Translations under genes and position numbers: made by a program
Shown here: positions 25,739 through 33,664 of the stretch, piece after piece
How positions within the stretch are numbered: position 1 is the first letter of the stretch
Layout: every line of letters starts with the position of its first letter
The notes under the pieces: model-generated
What the model saw: only the letters and a program-made list of their open reading frames with translations
Told to the model about the DNA's origin: nothing
Databases searched by the model: none
Assembly: GCF_042684505.1 (NCBI RefSeq)
Contig: NZ_JBHULT010000009.1
Coordinates: 124,001 to 188,000, forward strand
From: Salinimicrobium flavum
GTDB lineage: Bacteria; Bacteroidota; Bacteroidia; Flavobacteriales; Flavobacteriaceae
DNA: 64,000 nucleotides
Reading direction: 5' to 3'

Positions 25739-26197
25739 TTATCCCTGCCCGTATTTTTTAATGAGCGCCAACTGGCCGGCGTGATAGGTGGTATGGGAAA
25801 TGATGCGGCCGAAAGCTTCTGCCTTGGTTTTGATACCAAATTCCTTGGTGGTAATGTTTGTCTCCCAGTCTTCGTCAGACTGTTTTTCTATGATAGCTTT
25901 CAATTTATCCCGTGAATTGGTAACATAGCTTAGCAATTCTTCCAGGTTGGTCCATTCCCCGGTATCTTTTTGGGCACTCACAGTTTTTGCCATAACTCTC
26001 AACCCCGATTCGCCGAAAACATTTTTAGCGAAAAGCAGCTCCACATCCCCTATGTGCCGAATGAGAAAACCGGCAGAGTTTGGCGAAGAACCCAGCTTTT
26101 TTTTCAGGTCTTTTTCAGTGAGATCATTCAGGAGGTTGGAAAACCGGGTACGGGCTTCCAGCCAGAGTTCCAGTAAACTTTCAGATTTTGTTTTCAT
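25739..26197 (-). CDS. DinB-family protein
   Basis: The 152-residue four-helix protein has the metal-ligand histidines expected of the DinB/YfiT group: IRHIGDVELLFAKNVF near residue 50 and SHTTYHAGQLALIKKYG near the C-terminus. Family members are metal-dependent thiol transferases or of unknown role, often stress-induced. It is the downstream member of a minus-strand group with hemerythrin, Usp and CDGSH proteins. Confidence 0.9.
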   Translation of the reverse strand: MKTKSESLLELWLEARTRFSNLLNDLTEKDLKKKLGSSPNSAGFLIRHIGDVELLFAKNVFGESGLRVMAKTVSAQKDTGEWTNLEELLSYVTNSRDKLKAIIEKQSDEDWETNITTKEFGIKTKAEAFGRIISHTTYHAGQLALIKKYGQG

Positions 26198-26258
26198 CTT
26201 TTTCCCGGTTAACTTTCAGCCGTAAATGAAGCCCCATAAGATTTCTGCCTGATAAACC

Positions 26259-26723
26259 TTATTTCCAGAATTCATCTTCAGAATTCTCTATGAACCTTTC
26301 ATCCTTATGTACTTCAGTGATTACGCCAAGTTGTTCTTCATTGGCATTTCTCTGGATCTCGTTGAACAACTCCCGCTCCTCAAATCTCACGTGTTTCTCC
26401 AGCTCTTCCTCCAGTAAGCTCAGGTTTTTCTCCAACTCCTCCTCGGCCGTAAAAAGCCTTGTAAGGCGGCGATGTTCGGCCAGTGCCCTTTGTACCATTT
26501 CATGGTCATTGCCAAGCACAGGAAAAAGGTAATCTTCTTCGATCTTGAAATGAGGAAGCGCATGGTTCCTGTAGAACCAGTCTGAGTATCTTTTGATCCT
26601 TTCGGGTTCCACTCCGTTTGAAAATCCTTTCCTGATCTTCCAGCTCAACAACAAAGTATGGTGGTGATCCCTGCTAAGGGGTTGAATGTTCTTATCGCGT
26701 TTGAGAGGTTTATTCGTTTCCAT
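26259..26723 (-). CDS. Hemerythrin-domain protein
   Basis: The 154-residue soluble protein shows the di-iron hemerythrin ligands: LSRDHHHTLLLSWKI near residue 20, RNHALPHFKIEEDYLFPVL near 55, AEHRRLTRLF near 83 and KHVRFEERELFNEI near 113. This cationic-binding (HHE) type handles oxygen, NO or iron. No DUF542/ScdA domain is fused. It is cytoplasmic, unlike the lipoprotein hemerythrin at 35258. Same strand as the DinB and Usp genes. Confidence 0.92.
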   Translation of the reverse strand: METNKPLKRDKNIQPLSRDHHHTLLLSWKIRKGFSNGVEPERIKRYSDWFYRNHALPHFKIEEDYLFPVLGNDHEMVQRALAEHRRLTRLFTAEEELEKNLSLLEEELEKHVRFEERELFNEIQRNANEEQLGVITEVHKDERFIENSEDEFWK

Positions 26724-26826
26724 AATCTTCTTTTTAATAGGTCTCTTTTAATATAAGATAAGTAATTTTTGTCACTCTGTAGTGCAACAGGAGACGGGGG
26801 GAATTTAGATGATCGTCCGGGTGAGC

Positions 26827-27624
26827 CTATTGATGGAGCACCAGGATAGGTAATTCATTGGCAACCCTGGAATATAGCCCCTGTTCTGTATGCAGGAGTT
26901 CCCCACAAATATTTATATTCTTACCCAGCAAAAGGATCATATCGAAATCCTGTTGCAACACCTTTAGCTGCCCCTCAGAAAAGGCTTCAGAGGTAGGCAT
27001 TTGTTTGGTTTCGATCTGCCGGTTGTGCAATTGATCAAAGAACAGGCTCTCAGGTCTTGCTGTTTCAGTTTCACATCCTAGTTCAACAACGGTGATACCC
27101 GCATTTTGGGCGATCTGCGGACGCTGCAAAAATCGTAGGTTCTGGTGTTCCAGGGATACCCCGTAGTCGATAGGAAAAACCATTCTGCGCGGAATCCTGT
27201 ACCTGCTGTTTTCGGCTACCGCCAGTATGTTGCATTTGATCTTGGTGATCACTTCATATGTATGGTTCCCAATGATGGTATTGGGAGAATGCAATTTATT
27301 GGCAGCCCCCATTACGATAAGATCGATCTTTTTCTCCTCCACGAACTTTCGGGTAGCACCCACCAGGTCACTTTCTGAATAGATCACAGAGAAACGGTGT
27401 TCCTTGTTGGCGGAAAGTTCCTTTAATTCAGACACCCTTTGCTGCAGTTTGCCCAACGCAAGATCCCGGGTCTTGTTATCAAAATCTGTTTCGGGTTGGT
27501 CAGGATGGAACAGTTTTATGTTCAGAAGAAAAAAATGTGCGGGAATATCAGCCAGAAATTGCACGGCATAACTCCCTGCATTCTTTGCCACTTCAGAAAG
27601 GTCGGTCAACACTAATACATTCAT
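26827..27624 (-). CDS. Universal stress protein, tandem or extended Usp
   Basis: The 265-residue protein begins MNVLVLTDLSEVAKNAGSYA, typical of UspA. The first domain (about 1-140) has LIVMGAANKLHS and GNHTYEVITKIKCNILAVAE, but the ATP-binding G-x2-G-x9-G(S/T) is incomplete. The second half (about 150-265) is a weaker Usp-like domain ending LLHTEQGLYSRVANELPILVLHQ. Bacteroidota commonly carry such double-Usp proteins. It is expected to act in general stress or starvation response; it may not bind ATP. Confidence 0.88.
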   Translation of the reverse strand: MNVLVLTDLSEVAKNAGSYAVQFLADIPAHFFLLNIKLFHPDQPETDFDNKTRDLALGKLQQRVSELKELSANKEHRFSVIYSESDLVGATRKFVEEKKIDLIVMGAANKLHSPNTIIGNHTYEVITKIKCNILAVAENSRYRIPRRMVFPIDYGVSLEHQNLRFLQRPQIAQNAGITVVELGCETETARPESLFFDQLHNRQIETKQMPTSEAFSEGQLKVLQQDFDMILLLGKNINICGELLHTEQGLYSRVANELPILVLHQ

Positions 27625-27735
27625 ATCTCCGGTTTCATTCCATTTTATGACGCGAAACTATGGCAAAAGACACAGGAGAATCATGATTAAGATCATCTTA
27701 TCCGAATTTAAGACTGAAGTGCTCCTTTTTCCGCC

Positions 27736-27777
27736 GAAAAACCTATGATACCCCCGAAGGTTTGTACCATAGGTTTC
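27736..27777 (-). terminator. Terminator of the CDGSH gene
   Basis: On the minus strand AAACCTATGGTA and TATCATAGGTTT pair across a 14-base loop and run into TTTTC. It lies 49 bases after the CDGSH stop. Confidence 0.6.
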
Positions 27778-27825
27778 AGTCGAATTCTTGAAATTGACCC
27801 TAATACGGGAAATCCCGCTACCTGC

Positions 27826-28047
27826 TTATTTTTTCGCCGGAAGAGCAAAAGCCACAGCGTCGTGTTCAAAATGCCCCCTGTGAGAACCATCACAAAATGG
27901 TTTGTTGCTGGACAAGCCGCATCGGCACAGGGAGACTTTTTCCCTGCCGCCCAGGTCATATTGATTTCCGTTCTTATCTACGATCTCAAATTCCCCGTCG
28001 ATGATCAGGGACCCGTTGTTGTTGACTGTGATCTTTGTTTTAGACAT
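27826..28047 (-). CDS. CDGSH iron-sulfur domain protein
   Basis: The 73-residue protein contains KVSLCRCGLSSNKPFCDGSH, giving the three Cys and one His that hold the [2Fe-2S] cluster (CxC...C-DGSH). It has no membrane anchor, so it is a soluble electron-transfer or redox-sensing protein. It belongs to the oxidative-stress-flavoured minus-strand group. Confidence 0.95.
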   Translation of the reverse strand: MSKTKITVNNNGSLIIDGEFEIVDKNGNQYDLGGREKVSLCRCGLSSNKPFCDGSHRGHFEHDAVAFALPAKK

Positions 28048-28114
28048 ATTTATTGATTTTAGAAGGCTAAATTACTCCTTTTAAATAATTCAGATTTAAA
28101 AAATCTTTACTATG

Positions 28115-28202
28115 AACCCGATAATTATCGGGTTTTTAGGCGATAAACTAAAATATCGGTTTTTAACCCGATATTTGCATATATCGTATTTAAACCCGAT
28201 AT
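28115..28202. promoter_or_regulatory. Three palindromic operator candidates before satD-like gene
   Basis: Site 1, 28115-28134, is a perfect 20-base palindrome AACCCGATAATTATCGGGTT. Site 2, 28153-28174, is ATATCGG-N7-CCCGATAT. Site 3, 28181-28202, is ATATCG with CCCGATAT on the right. All share the half-site ACCCGATA. Site 3 ends eight bases before the ATG at 28210. The downstream protein has its own helix-turn-helix, so autoregulation is inferred. Confidence 0.75.
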
Positions 28203-28209
28203 TCACCTC

Positions 28210-28809
28210 ATGATTGCAGTAATTACAGGAGACATTATCAATTCCCGGAAGGAACCGGCTCCTACCTGGCTCCCCGTCCTTAAAGAGGTTTTGAACCATT
28301 ACGGAAAAGAACCGGTAGACTGGGAGATCTTCCGCGGGGACAGTTTTCAATTGACCCTGCCACCAGAGGAGGCTGTGTTTGCCGGTCTGCACCTTAAGGC
28401 AGCTATCAAACAAATAAAGGACCTGGATGTGCGCCTGGGGTTGGGCCTGGGAGAACAGGAACATAAGGCGAAGAAGATCTCTGAATCCAACGGTACAGCC
28501 TATGTACGCTCGGGGGAATGTTTTGAGGCCTTAAAGAAGCAAAATCTGGGCATTGTTTCCGGGGATCCTGAATTTGACGAAACCCTGAACCTAATGTTCC
28601 TCCTGGCGCTGCTTACGGCCAACAACTGGAGCCAAACGGTGGCCGAAGCTATACGATCCTCTCTTGAAAATCCCGGAAAGAGTCAAAAAGAAATTGCCGA
28701 ACTTCTGGGAAAATCCCAGAGCAGCCTGAGCGAAGCTTTGAAAAGGGGAGGCTATGAAGAAATAATGAAACTCGAAGAATATTACCGAAAAAGATCTGCC
28801 GCCCTATGA
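28210..28809 (+). CDS. SatD-family protein with C-terminal helix-turn-helix
   Basis: The 199-residue protein begins MIAVITGDIINSRKE, diagnostic of the SatD family. The N-terminal domain includes FRGDSFQLTL and VRLGLGLGEQEHK, resembling a cyclase or PAS-like fold. The C-terminus (about 155-185) has KSQKEIAELLGKSQSSLSEA, a clear HTH. The next gene (DUF3307) starts inside its last codons (ATGA overlap), so the pair is translationally coupled; SatD and DUF3307 commonly co-occur. Three palindromes upstream suggest DNA binding to its own promoter. Confidence 0.92.
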   Translation: MIAVITGDIINSRKEPAPTWLPVLKEVLNHYGKEPVDWEIFRGDSFQLTLPPEEAVFAGLHLKAAIKQIKDLDVRLGLGLGEQEHKAKKISESNGTAYVRSGECFEALKKQNLGIVSGDPEFDETLNLMFLLALLTANNWSQTVAEAIRSSLENPGKSQKEIAELLGKSQSSLSEALKRGGYEEIMKLEEYYRKRSAAL

Positions 28810-29519
28810 TAAGTCTTGTCCTAAAACTCCTTCTGGCCCACATATTGGGCGACTTCGTTTTACAACCCGATCATTGGGTCGAAAAGAAAAGAAAGAAGAA
28901 ACACAAGTCGGCTGCCCTGTACTTACACCTTGGCATTCACGCCCTGGCATTATTTGTTTTACTGCAATTCGACCTTACTTACCTTATTGGCATTGGGGTG
29001 ATACTGGTTACCCATTTTTTCATTGATCTCCTGAAACTGACCCTGGAGAACCGTATGCATAAAGGCTGGTTGTTCGTGCTGGATCAACTGGCACACCTCC
29101 TGGTCATTCTGCTGGTTGTTTATGCCTATCATCCTTTCACCATTGATCTCAATCCTCTCTTTGAACCTTCTTCCCTCCTATTGATCTTCGCGGTGCTTTT
29201 TCTTACCTCGGTTTCGGGGATCCTCATGAGACTGCTGATGAGCAGGTGGGAATTGCCGGAAGACAGTGCTGAAGATTCCCTGCCCAAGGCAGGAAAATAT
29301 ATCGGGATGCTGGAGCGGCTATTTGTATTTACATTTATCGTTTTACAGCAGTGGGCAGCCATTGGATGGCTTATCGCCGCGAAATCCATCCTCAGGTTCA
29401 GTGACCTTTCCCGGGCAAAAGACCGAAAACTTACCGAGTATGTTCTTATTGGTACGCTGCTTAGTTTTGGGCTTGCCATTGGGGCCGGTCTTTTATATCT
29501 CCTGCTTCATAAAATATAA
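28806..29519 (+). CDS. DUF3307 membrane protein
   Basis: The 237-residue protein starts LVLKLLLAHILGDFVLQPDH, the signature of DUF3307, with conserved H and D on the first membrane helix and HFFIDLLKLTL later. About six membrane segments are visible. It overlaps the SatD gene by four bases. Function is unknown; the coupling suggests SatD senses something related to this membrane protein. Confidence 0.93.
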   Translation: MISLVLKLLLAHILGDFVLQPDHWVEKKRKKKHKSAALYLHLGIHALALFVLLQFDLTYLIGIGVILVTHFFIDLLKLTLENRMHKGWLFVLDQLAHLLVILLVVYAYHPFTIDLNPLFEPSSLLLIFAVLFLTSVSGILMRLLMSRWELPEDSAEDSLPKAGKYIGMLERLFVFTFIVLQQWAAIGWLIAAKSILRFSDLSRAKDRKLTEYVLIGTLLSFGLAIGAGLLYLLLHKI

Positions 29520-29557
29520 GCTGGCAAACCCCGACAATTTTTCCTAAATTCATAGCT

Positions 29558-29707
29558 ATGTACCCTTTAATGTCAAATACCGCAATAGGTTATGCTGTGA
29601 TCTCGGGGACAGTACTTCTTGCGGTGATCATTTACACCGTCTTTAAACTGCGGAAGCAGGTGAAAAGAACAGAAGAAGCCGAGAGGAAAAAGAAGAAAAA
29701 GCCTTAA
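29558..29707 (+). CDS. Small single-span membrane protein, 49 aa
   Basis: MYPLMSNTAIGYAVISGTVL opens a 49-residue protein with one membrane helix (about 9-29) and a strongly basic tail ending in a KKKKKP run. This is the usual shape of a small inner-membrane protein with a cytoplasmic tail. It follows the DUF3307 gene by 38 bases and may be in the same transcript. No family recognised. Confidence 0.5.
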   Translation: MYPLMSNTAIGYAVISGTVLLAVIIYTVFKLRKQVKRTEEAERKKKKKP

Positions 29708-30032
29708 CCCTGAAAACCTCATTTGGGGTGGGAAACTGTGGAAGCCACATCCCTGTTGGGGAAAATTACGCCAGGTTCCCCCGCAATCTTTATTTATATG
29801 GAAGTCTCCCAATGTTAATTCTGATTTAAAAATTTCTGCACCTCTTCCGAAGCGCTCCAACAGGAAAATATCTGAATTTTCCCGACAAAAGCAGGATTTG
29901 CCCGCAACACTTCCTGTCTCTTTTTTACATTTATTTTGTATTTAACAGAAGAATTAGGAAAAGCTCAATGCATCTCCAAAAAAACCGGAATTACTATTGC
30001 AATCATTCTTTTACACCCAAAATAAGTCAGTG

Positions 30033-30188
30033 ATGGATGCAAAAGAGAAAAAATACGGCCCCGAAAAAACCTATGAATCTTATGTCTCTCAAATCAATGA
30101 AGACTGGCTCTTTCTAAAAGGACAGATGATCTTTGGCGGGATCCTGTTCCTGGGTTTACTGGCATTCCTGTTGTGGCAGATACAGTAA
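30033..30188 (+). CDS. Small membrane protein, 51 aa
   Basis: The ATG giving MDAKEKKYGPEKTYESYVSQ is preferred over a TTG 12 codons earlier. A charged head of about 30 residues is followed by one membrane helix (MIFGGILFLGLLAFLLWQ) at the very C-terminus. It precedes the saccharopine-dehydrogenase-like gene by 46 bases. Function unknown. Confidence 0.6.
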   Translation: MDAKEKKYGPEKTYESYVSQINEDWLFLKGQMIFGGILFLGLLAFLLWQIQ

Positions 30189-30234
30189 GAGGTTTTTACC
30201 TTTAATTGAATCCCGAATTTCCGTACTTTAGAGT

Positions 30235-31383
30235 ATGGAACAGCAGTATAACATTATCATTGCCGGTGCGGGCGGAATAGCAGAAGCCGCAGCCCTTATG
30301 CTCCTTGAATGGAGCCCCGTCCCTCCTTCTCTTTTCATTGGGAACCGTACCCTGGAAAAAGCAAAAAAAATGGTTCAATGGCTACAGGGAGGTACCACCG
30401 GCCCTACCAAACTGACCGCCTTTCACCTTCCCGAATCAGATCTTTCCGAAGAAATGAAGCAGGTCCTGCAACAGGGCGACCTGCTGCTGGATTGTCTTCC
30501 GGGAAGTGAAGCCCCACGCCTGGCAGGCCTTGCAAAAGACTACAACCTGCACTACGCGAACCTTACCGAATATGTTTCGGAAACCAATGAGATCATCAGC
30601 CTGGCTGAAGGTGCAAAGACAGGTTTCCTTCTGCAAACCGGCATTGCCCCGGGTTATATCAATGTGCTGGCGAACGGACTCTTTCAAAAATTCTGCGCTC
30701 AAAACGAGGTTGATAAAGTGGATAAGCTGGAAATGCGGGTGGGGGCACTCACAGATCATGCGGTGGCTCCGCACTATTATGGTTTCACCTGGAGTCCTGT
30801 GGGTGTAGCTACCGAGTACCTGAAGAGAGCAGAAGTGCTCAGGGATTTTAAAAAAAGAAATGTAGCTGCCCTTTCTGAAAGAAAACGTATCCTCATTAAC
30901 GGGATCGCCTATGAGGAAGACCTCACCTCAGGCGGTGCAGCCAACCTGCCCGATGCACTGGCAGGAAAAGTTAGAGAACTGGATTATAAGACCCTGAGAC
31001 ACCCGGGGCATTTCGAATGGGTAGAGCGTCAACTTTTAGGAATGGGCGGCACAGAAGACATGATCGCAGAGTTGCAGAAAAGAATGGAACTCGTGATCCC
31101 CAATATTGAAGAAGACCAGATCATTCTGTATGTCGCCGTAGAAGGAAGGGATGCAAAAGGAATACTTCGCAGGCATGAAATCGCCAGGAAAATCCTCCCG
31201 CAAACAGTAGGCAAACACAGGCTGCGTGCCATACAGACCACCACTGCCGCTCCTTTGCTGCAGTCGGCGCAATTACTTTTAGAGACTTCTCCCAAAGGGG
31301 TCATCCATCAAAGCGAGATAGATCCGGAGACTTTTTTGAACGGGAATTTTGTGGTGAAGGTGTATGGGGAAGTTGGGTTGTAA
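30235..31383 (+). CDS. Saccharopine dehydrogenase-like oxidoreductase
   Basis: The 382-residue cytoplasmic enzyme begins with a Rossmann motif YNIIIAGAGGIAEAAA. NRTLEKAKK follows strand 2, and the central segment GIAPGYINVLANGLF and TWSPVGVATEYL match the C-terminal domain of saccharopine dehydrogenases. A lysine or carboxynorspermidine-like amino-acid dehydrogenase role is typical; the exact substrate is unknown. Monocistronic or with the small gene upstream. Confidence 0.9.
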   Translation: MEQQYNIIIAGAGGIAEAAALMLLEWSPVPPSLFIGNRTLEKAKKMVQWLQGGTTGPTKLTAFHLPESDLSEEMKQVLQQGDLLLDCLPGSEAPRLAGLAKDYNLHYANLTEYVSETNEIISLAEGAKTGFLLQTGIAPGYINVLANGLFQKFCAQNEVDKVDKLEMRVGALTDHAVAPHYYGFTWSPVGVATEYLKRAEVLRDFKKRNVAALSERKRILINGIAYEEDLTSGGAANLPDALAGKVRELDYKTLRHPGHFEWVERQLLGMGGTEDMIAELQKRMELVIPNIEEDQIILYVAVEGRDAKGILRRHEIARKILPQTVGKHRLRAIQTTTAAPLLQSAQLLLETSPKGVIHQSEIDPETFLNGNFVVKVYGEVGL

Positions 31384-31402
31384 GTTCACAGTTGGCAGTT
31401 CT

Positions 31403-31430
31403 CGGTTGTCGGTTGTCGGTTGTCGGTTGA
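31403..31430. repeat. Short tandem repeat, CGGTTGT x4
   Basis: Four 7-base units begin at 31403, 31410, 31417 and 31424, the last ending CGGTTGA. They abut an inverse-orientation patch of the GGGAATCG family (31430-31475). Confidence 0.8.
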
Positions 31431-31475
31431 AATCCCGAATTAACGATTCCCGATTCCCGATTCCCGAAATAACGA
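31430..31475. repeat. Dispersed GGGAATCG repeat, inverse orientation
   Basis: AATCCCGAATTAACGATTCC then CGATTCCCGATTCCCGAA: the reverse complement of the words in the 8.1-kb block. Confidence 0.75.
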
Positions 31476-31512
31476 TTGACAAAGCACAGGAAGTTGATAG
31501 AGTTTTTTTACC

Positions 31513-31653
31513 CGTCTTTGCGAAGTAGCCCGGCGGGCGACTGAAGCAATCCCCTTCTCGAGAATTTATTTCTTTCTTTGAAGTCCGAATTAAAAATCTT
31601 CTCCGTAACAAGGAGATTGCTTCGGTCGGGTTATCCCCTCCCTCGCAAAGACG
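31513..31653. repeat. Large imperfect inverted repeat of the GAAGCAATC family
   Basis: Outer arms CGTCTTTGCGA (31513-31523) and TCGCAAAGACG (31643-31653) are perfect complements. Inner arms around GAAGCAATCCCCTT (31543-31556) and AAGGAGATTGCTTC (31610-31623) pair with one mismatch. About 55 bases of non-paired DNA form the centre. A related single copy is at 56155-56221. It fills the gap between two plus-strand genes. Confidence 0.8.
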
Positions 31654-31726
31654 TTTTAAAGAATTCCCAACCCCTTTTCTCCAAAAAATTCAATAATTTT
31701 CAGAGGTAAACCCAGAATCTACTCAA

Positions 31727-33589
31727 ATGCCTAAAATCACTTCCATTTTCCTCTTTTTTATGACATTTAGCCTTTCAATTTCAGCGCAGGAAGATCTGCT
31801 TATGAATATTGATGGCAGAAATACCATTTCCCTTAACGGCACCTGGAGCTATATCATTGATCCCTATGAGACAGGCTTCTATGACTACCGGTATAAAGAA
31901 AGAAATGAAAACGACAGGGAAGCCTACTGGAACCGGCCGGTGACCGAAAAAAGGTCAGACCGGGTGGAACATGGTTACGGGGACAAATATACCCTTCAGG
32001 TACCCGGCGACTGGAATTCGCAGGAGGAGGTATTCAAATATTATGAAGGTACGGTGTGGTATCAGCGGGAATTCAGCCTGGACGAGCTGCCGGAAGACAA
32101 GCGGTTCTTTTTACATTTTGGAGCGGTGAATTATGAGGCTCATGTTTATTTGAACGGAAAAAAACTGGGCAGCCACAAAGGCGGGTTCACTCCTTTTAAT
32201 TTTGAGATCCCCCGCCTGCTCCTAAAAAAGGAAGAGAATTTCCTGGTAGTGAAGGTCGATAATAAAAGACATCCTGAAGAGATCCCCACCGTGAATACCG
32301 ACTGGTGGAACTTTGGCGGTATCACCCGGGATGTTCACCTGGTGACCCTGCCCCAAAATTTCATTCAGCAATACGCGATCCACCTTACCCCCGGGCAAGA
32401 CCTTGAAACGGCGAAGAAACGGAAACGCTTCGACATTTCAGGCAGTATAAAGTTAAGTGGACCGGTAAATGACGATTCGTTCGTAACCATTGAAATTCCG
32501 GAGGTACGGGTAAAAGAGCGCTTCGAGGTGACCGGTGACAGCCTGGCTTTCAGTTTCCGGGGAAAAGGAATAAAACTTTGGTCTCCCGAAGATCCTAAAC
32601 TCTATGAGGTGATCTTCAGCCATAACGGGGAGCCGCTTAAAGACAGGATAGGCTTCCGAAGTATTAAGACTGAAGGAAAAGATATACTTCTCAACGGCGA
32701 AAAGATCTTCCTTCGCGGCATCAGCATTCACGAAGAAATTCCGCAGCAAATGAGAAGGGCCCACAGTAAAGAAGATGCCCGGCAGCTGTTTGGATATGTG
32801 AAAGACCTCAACGCCAATATGGTGAGGCTGGCGCATTATCCGCACAATGAGAACATGACCAAAATGGCAGATTCCCTGGGGATCCTGGTATGGTCTGAGA
32901 TCCCGGTTTACTGGACCATAGATTTTGAAAACCCGGAGGTGCTGAAAAAGGCCAAAAAACAACTTAGCGAAATGATCATAAGGGACAGGAACCGCGCTTC
33001 GGTCATCATCTGGTCAGTAGGAAACGAGACGCCGGTTTCTCCCGTACGTACTGAATTTATGAAAGCCCTTATCAAAGAAGCCCGTGAGCTGGATGACAGC
33101 AGACTCATTTCGGCAGCGCTGGAAGTAGGCAATGATAACGGGGTTTTCAGAATAGATGATCCTTTGGGGGAATTTACAGATATTGTAGCGGTCAATGAAT
33201 ACCTGGGTTGGTACGGCGGACTCCCAGGGGACGCCAAAACGGCCAAATGGGAAGTCACTTATAATAAGCCATTGTTCTTCAGTGAAACCGGCGCCGGTGC
33301 CAAAGCCGGCTATCATGCCGAGAAAGAGACCAGGTGGAGTGAAGAATACCAGGAGTGGTACTACCGGGAACAGGTGGAAATGATGAAGCGCATGCCCAAC
33401 AACTACAGCGGATTATCGCCATGGATCCTTACAGATTTCAGGTCGCCACGAAGGAACCATCCCGACTTCCAGGAAGGATGGAACAGGAAAGGACTTATTG
33501 ACAATGAAGGCAACAGGAAAAAGGCTTTTTTTGTGCTGAAAAAATATTATGAAGAATTATTGTCCGAAGGAATAAGGGATAATGGCTAA
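31727..33589 (+). CDS. Exported glycoside hydrolase family 2 (beta-glucuronidase/galactosidase-like)
   Basis: The 620-residue enzyme has a signal peptide ending SISAQ. The GH2 sugar-binding jelly roll (about 25-215) includes TVWYQREFSL and GGFTPFNFEIPRLL. An immunoglobulin-like domain follows (about 225-325). The TIM barrel has the acid/base E434 in WSVGNETP and nucleophile E520 in FFSETGAGAKAG. GxxVYWT (IPVYWT) and NEYLGWYGGLP are typical of beta-glucuronidases. Exported, so it probably acts on oligosaccharides in the periplasm. No SusCD pair is nearby. A ThuA-domain gene follows after 75 bases. Confidence 0.95.
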   Translation: MPKITSIFLFFMTFSLSISAQEDLLMNIDGRNTISLNGTWSYIIDPYETGFYDYRYKERNENDREAYWNRPVTEKRSDRVEHGYGDKYTLQVPGDWNSQEEVFKYYEGTVWYQREFSLDELPEDKRFFLHFGAVNYEAHVYLNGKKLGSHKGGFTPFNFEIPRLLLKKEENFLVVKVDNKRHPEEIPTVNTDWWNFGGITRDVHLVTLPQNFIQQYAIHLTPGQDLETAKKRKRFDISGSIKLSGPVNDDSFVTIEIPEVRVKERFEVTGDSLAFSFRGKGIKLWSPEDPKLYEVIFSHNGEPLKDRIGFRSIKTEGKDILLNGEKIFLRGISIHEEIPQQMRRAHSKEDARQLFGYVKDLNANMVRLAHYPHNENMTKMADSLGILVWSEIPVYWTIDFENPEVLKKAKKQLSEMIIRDRNRASVIIWSVGNETPVSPVRTEFMKALIKEARELDDSRLISAALEVGNDNGVFRIDDPLGEFTDIVAVNEYLGWYGGLPGDAKTAKWEVTYNKPLFFSETGAGAKAGYHAEKETRWSEEYQEWYYREQVEMMKRMPNNYSGLSPWILTDFRSPRRNHPDFQEGWNRKGLIDNEGNRKKAFFVLKKYYEELLSEGIRDNG

Positions 33590-33593
33590 TTAT

Positions 33594-33633
33594 TATTGAA
33601 TATTGTTTATTGAATATTGTTTATTGAATATTG
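33594..33633. repeat. 14-base tandem repeat x3
   Basis: TATTGAATATTGTT begins at 33594, 33608 and 33622; the third copy ends with A. It lies just after the GH2 stop. Confidence 0.8.
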
Positions 33634-33664
33634 ATTACTGATTACTGAATTTTGAATTGTAAGA

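Noticed and set aside
27708..27959. Open frame of 83 codons opposite in frame to the CDGSH gene
   Set aside because: Mostly overlaps the CDGSH coding sequence, which has an unmistakable Fe-S motif; the overhang contains the terminator.
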